The notes under the pieces: model-generated | Seen by the model: the letters and a program-made list of their open reading frames with translations, nothing else | What the model was told of the DNA's origin: nothing | The model's database searches: none | Assembly (NCBI GenBank): GCA_051277005.1 | Contig: JBNMPS010000141.1 | Coordinates: 1-6,668, forward strand | DNA length: 6,668 nt | Source: Dasania sp051277005 | Lineage (GTDB): Bacteria; Pseudomonadota; Gammaproteobacteria; Pseudomonadales; Dasaniaceae | Direction: 5' to 3' | Made by a program: the position numbers and the translations under genes | Shown here: in pieces, positions 1-5,043 of the stretch | How the letters are laid out: each line of letters begins with the position of its first letter | Numbering within the stretch: the first letter of the stretch is position 1

Positions 1-485
1 GATAAAGGCGGTAAGGGATGGCTGTTATGATGCGAAAGTGAGTGCGATCATCGATGCGGACATTAGCAAGTTCTTTGATAAAATGCCGCATGACCGTATA
101 CGTGAAATACTACATCTACGGACTAATGATGGTGTCATTATTCGACTGATAGGGAAATGGCTAAAAGCTGGGGTTGTCGAAGACGGCAGCGTGAGCTGCC
201 CATCCTGTGGTTCTCCGCAAGGTGGCGTCATCAGCCCCCTGATTGCGAATATATTTCTCCAAAGGATCAACTTAAAGGCTTGCGAATAAAACTCTATGGG
301 CTTTATGGTTACTATGGAATACGTTGTAACTACAGATCGTTGTGGATGATCTACCAGCACACGCGATCGTGTTGGCGGAAATGGCAAAGTCGCCGTTCGC
401 ACACGGGCTTATCAATTGGGAAAAGTTCGAGGAATTTCTGAAGATTTGGAAGCTTCCTGAACCGAAAATAATGAAACAGGTGTAG
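1..485 (+). pseudogene. Group II intron reverse transcriptase/maturase, decayed 3' part
   Basis: This is the remnant of an intron-encoded protein that would help its intron splice and copy itself into DNA. Frame 2 (2-289) carries the first catalytic palm segment (DADISKFFDKMPHDR) and the block GSPQGGVISPLIANIFLQ, both hallmarks of group II intron enzymes. It then runs into a stop at 287-289. Frame 1, from about 265 to 405, resumes with thumb/domain X sequence (YGYYGIRCNYRSLW, then WRKWQSRRSHTG). Frame 3, from about 405 to 485, gives the usual C-terminal end (LINWEKFEEFLKIWKLPEPKI, shown here in part, then a TAG). The segment that should hold the YADD catalytic motif is absent. The lesions seen are therefore one internal deletion, which I estimate at 150 or more codons, and two frame changes, so the protein cannot be active. 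The 5' part lies outside the window. Family assignment is confident; the exact deletion limits are not. Confidence 0.87.
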
Positions 486-515
486 TGGTTTGTCAGGTGC
501 TGAGTCATACTTGAG

Positions 516-587
516 GAACCGTATGACTAAAGGGTGACGTACGGATCTGTGGGGGTCGTCGCCCGTAAGGGCGGCCTCTACCCGGAA
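516..587 (+). ncRNA. Group II intron 3' end: domains V and VI, degenerate
   Basis: This is the catalytic 3' end of the intron RNA. Domain V is 516-547: the outer strand gaaccgta pairs with tacggatc, the CG bulge before the second strand is kept, and a short upper stem (act/ggt) closes an AAAG loop. In canonical domain V the 5' strand begins GAGCC, with AGC as the catalytic triad. Here G3 is A, and it faces an A, so the triad is broken. The G facing G in the next helix step is a second mismatch. Domain VI follows at about 551-583: a 7-bp stem (gtcgccc with gggcggc) capped by a GTAA tetraloop, GGG/CCC at its base, and a candidate branch-point A bulged at 580. The 3' splice site should fall a few bases later, near 587, but I cannot place it exactly. 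The position right after the maturase end is as expected for a group II intron. Confidence 0.72.
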
Positions 588-618
588 AAATCGTTCCGGC
601 CAAAAAGCGGCCTCCACT

Positions 619-641
619 GGACGCGCTAACGCGCGCCTTTT
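619..641 (+). terminator. Terminator-like hairpin between intron and IS relics
   Basis: CGCGC (622-626) and GCGCG (631-635) form a perfect 5-bp GC stem over a TAAC loop. It is extended by GG (619-620) with CC (636-637) around one bulged A, and TTTT follows directly. It would stop + strand transcription leaving the intron relic before the IS end. It could equally be host sequence from the intron's original target, since some group II introns insert beside terminators; here it lies on the 3' exon side. The T-run is short, so strength is doubtful. Confidence 0.35.
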
Positions 642-695
642 ATAGCGGCGTTGAGGCTGTAGAAAACTCCAAAAAAAGCGTTTTTTTACTAAAAT

Positions 696-718
696 AAGTC
701 CTCACAAAGGGACTTTTT
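696..718 (+). promoter_or_regulatory. IS leader hairpin covering the transposase ribosome binding site
   Basis: AAGTCC (696-701) pairs with GGACTT (710-715) over an 8-base loop, and three more T follow. The only Shine-Dalgarno-like sequence for the transposase ATG at 721 is AGGGA (about 708-712), which lies in and beside the 3' arm. Transcripts entering from outside the element would fold and hide the site, or terminate at the T-run, while a transcript starting inside the leader would not. Guarding against read-through in this way is known for several IS families; here it is inferred from the fold only. Confidence 0.5.
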
Positions 719-720
719 GC

Positions 721-1275
721 ATGCCAAACTTTAAAAAGTATAGTCACGCTCAAACAGCCATGGTTGTAATCAATTTTGAAGAACAATTGTAGCCAAATAC
801 CTTCGAATACACTCTCCATCGTCTAATCGACAACAATATTGATCTAACCGCCTTCTACAATAAATATAAAAATGATGGTGGTGGCCGATTGGCTTATGAT
901 CCCGCTATTCTTTTAAAGATTATCTTGTTTGCTTACTCGAAGGGTATTGTCTCAAGCCGTGATATTCAGTGGCAATGCGAACATAATATTATTTTTAAAG
1001 CGCTATCCTGTGACGCGGCCCCTCACGTTACCTCCATCGCTAGTTTTGTCAGTAGCTACCCCGATGCTATTGAGGCGGTTTTTGAGCAGGTACTACTCGT
1101 TTGTGATCAAGAAGGTTTACTTGGTAAGGAGATATTCGCCGCAGTTGATAAAAAACACCGGATCATTATTGATGCCCAAGCTTTTGGTGAGGGTTCAGAA
1201 CATCACACGTTAGCCCCTGTATTAGAAGCGGTTGCAGATCGCTATTTTTATTTGAGCGGGTTATGGTGGTATTAA
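721..1275 (+). pseudogene. IS1182-family (DDE) transposase, broken
   Basis: The frame starts with ATG at 721 (MPNFKKYSHAQTAMVVINFE) and stays open to 1275 except for one TAG at 790-792 (codon 24), where a CAG glutamine codon would fit. The N-terminal region matches the DUF772 part of IS1182-type transposases: LAYDPAILLKIILFAYSKGI, SSRDIQWQCEHNIIFKALS, then the SIASFVSS and LLVCDQEGLLGKEIFA blocks. Just after IFA (about 1138) the protein jumps straight to AVDKKHRIIIDAQAFGEG and EHHTLAPVLE, which lie far downstream in intact members. The DGxKLPxNAS catalytic segment and the charged linker are therefore deleted, which I estimate at over 100 codons. The C-terminus ends at an early TAA after SGLWWY and lacks the remaining catalytic domain. 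Only about 184 codons remain of a family usually around 450. It is clearly non-functional. Confidence 0.83.
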
Positions 1276-1325
1276 TTATCAGGTTAACATTCATATTTAT
1301 TTACCCATTATAGGGAGAGCTAACG

Positions 1326-2153
1326 ATGCAAGAATTCATAGATAATATTGATATGAGCCAATATATGCCTGGAATTATAGCCGGGGCAACTAATGTATTA
1401 TTTGCGATTTTTATTTTAATTATCGGAGTTTTAATTGCCAGTAAGGTAAACAAAGTTATCTGTAAAACTGGGGAGAAATACCAGAACCTCGACAATACTT
1501 TGTTTCGATTTTTTGGCAGCTTAGGTAGGTACGTCATTCTAGCTTTTGTGGCTATTGCCGTTCTTAACCGATTTGGCGTACAAACTGCTTCAATAGTGGC
1601 CTTGTTGGGTGCCGCTGGTTTGGCGGTGGGTTTGGCGCTACAGGGGACGCTGTCTAATTTGGCGGCAGGGGTAATGTTACTTATATTCCGACCCTATAAA
1701 GTGGGCGATTTTATCGAGGCAGCTGATCGCTTTGGCAATGTTCAGGAGATAGACCTCTTTACAACTATTTTACAAACATTTGATAATCAGCAGATTATTA
1801 TCCCCAATAGTCAAATTTGGGGAAATCAAGTTATAAATCATTCTCACCACAGTGTCCGTGGCGTTGATATGCATTTTGGTGTGGCTTATAAAGAAGATAC
1901 CGACAAGGTGCGTAAGGTGATAAATTTGGTTTTAGAGCGTCACCCTCATATCCTTCAGGATCCTGCTCCCTTTGTTGAAGTTGAAACCCTTAACGATAGC
2001 TCGGTAGAGTTTTTAGTTCGCCCCTTTTGTGTGGGCGAACATTATTTTGATGTTTTGTACTCTGTACCTGAACAGATAAAAAGAGCGCTAGATGAAGAAG
2101 GTATTGAAATACCATTTCCGCATCGAAAACTTATCATTGAAAAAGAGCAGTAA
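1326..2153 (+). CDS. mscS: Small-conductance mechanosensitive channel MscS
   Basis: This inner-membrane channel opens when membrane tension rises and releases solutes after osmotic downshock; it works as a homoheptamer. The 275 residues are close to the E. coli length of 286. A short N-terminal segment is followed by TM1 at about 17-38, TM2 at about 66-83 and the pore-lining TM3 at about 88-121. TM3 carries the family signature GAAGLAVGLALQGTLSNLAAG, in part, where packed Gly/Ala residues and Leu gate residues line the pore. FRPYKVGDFIE begins the cytoplasmic beta domain, IIIPNSQIWGNQVIN is the classic middle-domain motif, and the C-terminal alpha/beta domain ends with IEIPFPHRKL. The ATG at 1326 is preceded by GGAG (1314-1317) with 8 bases between, which supports this start. 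No good promoter sits in the roughly 50 bp before it, so transcription may begin inside the adjoining IS remnant. It appears monocistronic, with a terminator directly downstream. Confidence 0.96.
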   Translation: MQEFIDNIDMSQYMPGIIAGATNVLFAIFILIIGVLIASKVNKVICKTGEKYQNLDNTLFRFFGSLGRYVILAFVAIAVLNRFGVQTASIVALLGAAGLAVGLALQGTLSNLAAGVMLLIFRPYKVGDFIEAADRFGNVQEIDLFTTILQTFDNQQIIIPNSQIWGNQVINHSHHSVRGVDMHFGVAYKEDTDKVRKVINLVLERHPHILQDPAPFVEVETLNDSSVEFLVRPFCVGEHYFDVLYSVPEQIKRALDEEGIEIPFPHRKLIIEKEQ

Positions 2154-2168
2154 GCCAAAAATAAAGTA

Positions 2169-2202
2169 CGACAGCCTACGATGTAGCCTGTCGCTTATTT
2201 TT
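2169..2202 (+). terminator. Rho-independent terminator of mscS
   Basis: CGACAG (2169-2174) pairs with CTGTCG (2188-2193). After a C/C mismatch, CTAC pairs with GTAG over a GAT loop. The tail cttattttt ends at 2202. The stem begins 16 bases after the mscS stop codon, which is the usual place. Confidence 0.75.
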
Positions 2203-2294
2203 ACGGGGATACACCGATCGTGCTTGGCCGTCCGTAAAAAAACAGTGGGCTGTGCGCATATTTTTTTGAAGTAAACGCCATTAATCCCCGACGT

Positions 2295-2321
2295 AAAAAA
2301 GCCGAGGCAGGCCTCGGCTTT
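2295..2321 (-). terminator. Rho-independent terminator of the sulfide operon
   Basis: A perfect stem, AAAGCCGAGG (2298-2307) with CCTCGGCTTT (2312-2321), has a four-base loop. On the minus strand it is followed by a run of six T (complement of 2295-2300). It lies 15 bases beyond the stop codon of the sulfide:quinone oxidoreductase gene. The + strand side has only TTTAATAA after the stem, so it may stop + strand transcripts weakly as well. Confidence 0.88.
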
Positions 2322-2336
2322 AATAACGAATATTAG

Positions 2337-3557
2337 TTATCCCTTCGGTTTGGCTAACCACTCTTTACCTTTTAGCATGCGATCAAAATACACGTAGGGT
2401 AAAACTTTGGCTTTTAAGAACCAGGCTAAACGAGTGGGTACTAAGCCATTTAGTAGCCAAGATGGGAAGGTTGGGGTGACTTTGGCCCCATAGCTGAATT
2501 CAGCTAAAACAATTTTGCCGTGCTCAACCGTGAGAGGGCATGAGCCATAACCTTCATAACACGATAAGAGTGGTTGGCCGCTTAATAAGCGAACGATATT
2601 TTCAGCAACAATAGGCGCTTGTTGTCTAATGGCGCCTGCTGTTTTTGCGTTAGGTGTAGAGGTACAGTCACCTAGGCCAAAAATGTTTTTATGGGTGGTG
2701 TGCTGTAATGAGCCTTTGTCTACATCTAACCAGCCCGCCTCATTGGCAAGTGGACTGGCTTTAATAAAGTCGGGAGCTGATTGGGGTGGGCACACATGAA
2801 GCATGTCGAACTCACGCTCGACAGTTACAGGGTTACCGTCTGCATCTTTGCCGTTGAAGGTGGCCGTTTTTTTGTCGCCATTAACGGCAACAAGATTGTG
2901 GTTAAACGCTAAATCAGCATTGTATTTTTTAACATATTCCATCAGTGATGGGATGTAATCAGCGACACCGAATAATGCAGGCCCCGCGTTATAAAAGGTA
3001 ATGTCTATGTTGTTAAGAGTGCCTTGTTGGTGCCAGTGGCTACCTGATAAGTACATGGCCTTTTGTGGTGCGCCAGCGCATTTAATGGGCATAGGCGGCT
3101 GGGTGAAAAGGGCGGTACCTGCTTTTAAGTTTTGCACTAGCTCCCAGGTGTAGGGTGCTAAATCGTAACGGTAGTTTGAAGTGACGCCGTTTTTACCGAG
3201 TGTTTCTTCAAGGCCTTCAATTTTATCCCAATCTAATTGCAGGCCTGGGCTTGCGACTAAAATATCGTAAGAAACGGTGTCGCCGTTATCTAGGGTGACT
3301 TGGTTTTGTTCGGGCTGAAAAGTGCTTACAGAGGCTTCAATCCATTTAGCAGCGCGAGGAATCAGCGATTGCATTGAGCGCTTGGTATCGGTGTCTTTAA
3401 AGATGCCGCCGCCAACCATGGTCCAGCCGGGCTGATAATAATGTTCGCTTTGAGGCTCAATAATACTGACGTTTAGCGATGAGTTTCGATTTAGCAGACT
3501 CGCTGCTGTTGCGATGCCTCCAGCGCCACCGCCAATGATCACAATATTTTGGCTCAT
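2337..3557 (-). CDS. sqr: Type II sulfide:quinone oxidoreductase (FAD-dependent)
   Basis: This membrane-associated flavoprotein oxidises H2S, transfers electrons to quinone and hands sulfane sulfur to an acceptor thiol. The 406-residue protein opens with the FAD-binding loop IVIIGGGAGGIATA (GxGxxG at 9-14), followed by EPQSEHYYQPGWTMVGGG. The two redox cysteines expected in mitochondrial-type SQR are present: C160 in PIKCAGAPQKAMYLS and C340 in YGSCPLTVEHGKIVLAEF. IFGLGDCTSTPNAKTAGAI (292-310) is the second FAD motif. The tryptophan/leucine-rich tail (about 363-402) should anchor it to the inner leaflet. I chose the ATG at 3557, not the in-frame ATG at 3581. GGAG lies about 9 bases before 3557 while nothing similar precedes 3581, and the FAD motif then starts right at the N-terminus as usual. 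It is the second gene of the operon, 54 bp after the persulfide dioxygenase. Group II SQR is favoured over flavocytochrome c because of the two-cysteine pattern. Confidence 0.94.
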   Translation of the reverse strand: MSQNIVIIGGGAGGIATAASLLNRNSSLNVSIIEPQSEHYYQPGWTMVGGGIFKDTDTKRSMQSLIPRAAKWIEASVSTFQPEQNQVTLDNGDTVSYDILVASPGLQLDWDKIEGLEETLGKNGVTSNYRYDLAPYTWELVQNLKAGTALFTQPPMPIKCAGAPQKAMYLSGSHWHQQGTLNNIDITFYNAGPALFGVADYIPSLMEYVKKYNADLAFNHNLVAVNGDKKTATFNGKDADGNPVTVEREFDMLHVCPPQSAPDFIKASPLANEAGWLDVDKGSLQHTTHKNIFGLGDCTSTPNAKTAGAIRQQAPIVAENIVRLLSGQPLLSCYEGYGSCPLTVEHGKIVLAEFSYGAKVTPTFPSWLLNGLVPTRLAWFLKAKVLPYVYFDRMLKGKEWLAKPKG

Positions 3558-3611
3558 TTGTTGTCTCTCCGATTTATTCATTATTGGTTAATAGTGGGTG
3601 TTTATATTTAT

Positions 3612-4736
3612 TTACGACTGCATGGCCTTTTTGGCAAGGGCCAAATCGTACCCCAAAACTTTGGCATGTTCCATAGCTTGATTTTGTTCTTGTTTGTTTA
3701 ATGTCATTAGCCATAAGTTAGTTGAGCGAGTCCCTGTCCGGCAATAGGCTAATGCTGCGCCTTGTGCGTGTTGTAATTGTTCTGACATTAATTGTATATC
3801 TGCCTGAGGAAGTTCTCGCTGAATGGGGATGTACGTGTAGTTAATGCCTGCCGCTTTAGCCGCTGCTGCCATTTGTAGGCTGGTAGGTTGGTCGTCTGTT
3901 TCATTATCGGGGCGATTATTGACGATAAGGGTGTAGCCTTTATTGGCCGCTGTTTGAATGTCATCGAGGGATATTTGATCAGAGGTTGAAAATAAGGCGG
4001 TATGGCGTTTAACGTTAAGTTTTGATTCGTCGAAAGGTTCAGTCATTTTGTTACCGCATTGTAAATTGGCAGGAATGGCTACATCCATCATTTTTGGGCT
4101 GGCAAGTTTTAGCTTGCTCATGATCTCAACAAATTCAGCGCTATTGTTCACTTGTAATCTTGGATTGTTAGCTTTTTCTTCGGCAATCGTCGATTCAGTC
4201 CAACCTTTGTAGTCGTGGCCTGGATAGACCACGGTGTTAGGGTTGAGCGTTAGTATTTTAGTGAATAAGCTGTTGTAGAGTTTTTCAGAACTGCCGTTTT
4301 GAAAATCGGTTCGGCCAGTGCCTCGAATAAGTAATGTGTCACCAGAAAATAAATAACCTTGTTGATGGGCTAGATAAAAACACATGGAATCGTCAGTGTG
4401 GCCGGGCGTGGTGATAACCGTAAGTTCAAAATTGCCACATTGAATAATGTCGCCGTCTTTAACATGGGTGTCGGCACAGGCTAGGCCAGACACGTCATTA
4501 ACCACGGTTTTACAGCCTATACGCTCTCTTAGGGATCCAAGTGCGGTGATGTGGTCTGCATGTACATGGGTGTCTAATGCGTATTTAAGCGTGAGGCCTA
4601 ATTCGTTTAATAGCTGTAGGTAGAGTTCGGTTTGTTCAAAGACAGGGTCTATGAGTAGCGCTTCATTTGATGCTACGTCGGCTAGTAGGTAGGTGTAGGT
4701 GAAGGTGTCACGGTCAAAGAGTTGTCTAATCAGCAT
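3612..4736 (-). CDS. ETHE1-type persulfide dioxygenase fused to a DUF442 sulfurtransferase domain
   Basis: The N-terminal half (about 1-240) is a metallo-beta-lactamase-fold persulfide dioxygenase, which oxidises glutathione persulfide to sulfite with Fe(II) and O2. It has THVHADH (56-62), PGHTDDS (111-117), SGDTLLIRGTGRTDFQNGS (131-149) and PGHDY (172-176). By homology with ETHE1 the iron ligands are H57, H113 and D133. The GRTDFQ signature separates it from glyoxalase II, and T140 replaces a cysteine I recall in human ETHE1. PANLQCG (222-228) closes this domain. The C-terminal part (about 243-374) matches the DUF442/TIGR01244 family: ISLDDI, TLIVNNRPDNETDDQPTS (269-286) and the catalytic loop AYCRTGTRS, with C332 and R337 in a six-residue rhodanese-like loop. 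That domain probably moves sulfane sulfur. The start at 4736 has AGAGAAG six bases upstream. It is the first gene of the operon. Known Blh proteins carry DUF442 at the N-terminus, so this order is unusual. Confidence 0.92.
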   Translation of the reverse strand: MLIRQLFDRDTFTYTYLLADVASNEALLIDPVFEQTELYLQLLNELGLTLKYALDTHVHADHITALGSLRERIGCKTVVNDVSGLACADTHVKDGDIIQCGNFELTVITTPGHTDDSMCFYLAHQQGYLFSGDTLLIRGTGRTDFQNGSSEKLYNSLFTKILTLNPNTVVYPGHDYKGWTESTIAEEKANNPRLQVNNSAEFVEIMSKLKLASPKMMDVAIPANLQCGNKMTEPFDESKLNVKRHTALFSTSDQISLDDIQTAANKGYTLIVNNRPDNETDDQPTSLQMAAAAKAAGINYTYIPIQRELPQADIQLMSEQLQHAQGAALAYCRTGTRSTNLWLMTLNKQEQNQAMEHAKVLGYDLALAKKAMQS

Positions 4737-4800
4737 GCTGTCTTCTCTAATAGGTCAACGGTTGGAATCGTTGTGTTTAAGATGCCAATACAAAAAAGAG

Positions 4801-4829
4801 ATTATACAGCTTTTTGGTCAAATCGCTGA
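4801..4829 (-). promoter_or_regulatory. Candidate sigma-70 promoter of the sulfide operon
   Basis: On the minus strand a perfect TATAAT lies at 4806-4801, about 65 bp upstream of the dioxygenase ATG. With 17-bp spacing the -35 position (about 4824-4829) reads TCAGCG, a poor match to TTGACA, though TTGACC does occur too close (9 bp away). A strong -10 with a weak -35 suggests help from an activator, and a palindrome covers the -35. The start point would be near 4794. Confidence 0.6.
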
Positions 4830-4837
4830 TTTTCAGC
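4825..4837. promoter_or_regulatory. Palindromic candidate operator over the -35 region
   Basis: GCTGA and TCAGC form a perfect 5-bp inverted repeat around TTT. On the minus strand it reads cggctgaaaatcagc, nearly the same as the palindrome at 4935-4946. It covers the -35 position of the candidate promoter, where a dimeric regulator would either block or recruit polymerase. The regulator is not encoded in this window. Confidence 0.45.
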
Positions 4838-4876
4838 CGTATTAATAGTGGTGCCTTTAAGTCGGTGAAAACTCTT

Positions 4877-4888
4877 TTGGCTAGCCAA
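4877..4888. promoter_or_regulatory. Perfect 12-bp palindrome TTGGCTAGCCAA
   Basis: TTGGCTAGCCAA equals its own reverse complement. It lies about 72 bp upstream of the candidate -10, between the two GCTGA-type palindromes. It could be a protein-binding site, but a single 12-bp palindrome may arise by chance. Confidence 0.3.
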
Positions 4889-4934
4889 TACCAATAAGCA
4901 CCCCGATAGGTAACCGGTCTGTAAAGTTTCAAAA

Positions 4935-4946
4935 GCTGATATCAGC
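4935..4946. promoter_or_regulatory. Second GCTGAT/ATCAGC palindrome, candidate upstream operator
   Basis: GCTGATATCAGC is a perfect palindrome. Like the site at 4825-4837, it continues on the + strand into CCG, so the two share an extended TCAGCCG arm. Their centres are about 110 bp apart, a spacing compatible with a looping or paired-site regulator. GCTGAT appears a third time at 4985-4990 inside the valS-proximal hairpin. Confidence 0.4.
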
Positions 4947-4973
4947 CGGAAAGAGGGGGAAGTGTGAATATTA

Positions 4974-5016
4974 CCCAAATTAATGCTGATTACGTGCTAA
5001 TCATCATTAATTTGGG
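4974..5016. repeat. 43-bp near-perfect inverted repeat just after valS
   Basis: CCCAAATTAATG (4974-4985) and CATTAATTTGGG (5005-5016) pair perfectly. After one C/T mismatch, TGATTA (4987-4992) pairs with TAATCA (4998-5003) around the loop CGTGC. The result is an 18-pair stem with a single mismatch. It starts 27 bases after the valS stop on the minus strand. No T-run follows on either strand, so it is not a standard intrinsic terminator. It may protect the valS mRNA 3' end, act as a Rho-assisted stop, or serve as a large operator for the sulfide operon. Confidence 0.7.
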
Positions 5017-5043
5017 GAGGGTGTTGAGTGCAGAAGTTAGTGA

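Larger units (their letters stand above)
650..1275 (+). mobile_element. IS1182-type insertion sequence remnant (left part only)
   Basis: The left end is proposed at the tip-like sequence gttgaggctgtagaaaa (650-666), which resembles terminal repeats I recall for IS1182-family elements. An AT-rich leader with a hairpin follows, then the transposase reading frame from 721. No inverted copy of the tip (ctacagcctcaac) occurs anywhere to the right, so the right end has been lost. Recognisable transposase sequence stops near 1250, about 75 bp before mscS. The remnant lies about 60 bp downstream of the group II intron end, so two mobile elements landed in the same spot. With no right end and a broken transposase it cannot move. 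The family call rests on the transposase; the exact left boundary is less sure. Confidence 0.68.
2154..2336. other. Convergent intergenic region with imperfect flanking inverted repeats
   Basis: This gap separates mscS (+) from the sulfide operon (-) and holds the terminators of both. Between them, GGGGAT (2205-2210) and ATCCCC (2284-2289) are inverted copies. The match extends outward into ttttta/taaaaa with a three-base offset, enclosing about 75 bp. Inside are an A7 run, the small stem ACAG/CTGT (2232-2243) and a T7 run. I see no convincing gene; the 60-codon + strand frame here overlaps mscS and has no family resemblance. Confidence 0.4.

Noticed and set aside
1..485. Retron, DGR or defence-type reverse transcriptase
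   Set aside because: The thumb/domain X and C-terminal blocks, followed directly by domain V and VI RNA, identify a group II intron.
25..508. Minus-strand and other-frame open frames across the intron relic
   Set aside because: They have no family resemblance and are antisense shadows of the maturase fragments. The frame 3 run VVDDLPAHAIVLAE looks YADD-like, but the same bases in frame 1 give clear domain X sequence.
622..658. Integron attC-like site (cgctaac ... gttgagg)
   Set aside because: The core bases do not fit RYYYAAC/GTTRRRY, the spacing lacks attC-type paired arms, and the right half belongs to the IS tip.
790..792. Programmed stop-codon readthrough or pyrrolysine in the transposase
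   Set aside because: The gene also has a large internal deletion and lacks its C-terminus, so a decay mutation (CAG to TAG) is simpler.
2092..2274. 60-codon + strand frame at the end of mscS
   Set aside because: It overlaps mscS in another frame, runs through its terminator and resembles no known protein.
4757..4774. CAACG/CGTTG inverted repeat in the dioxygenase 5' leader as a riboswitch
   Set aside because: It is only five base pairs with a long loop, and no known riboswitch core is visible.
4740..4900. Sigma-54 promoter for the sulfide operon
   Set aside because: AGGCACC and TTGGCATC occur on the minus strand, but neither has TTGC or similar at the -12 position, and a perfect TATAAT is present.
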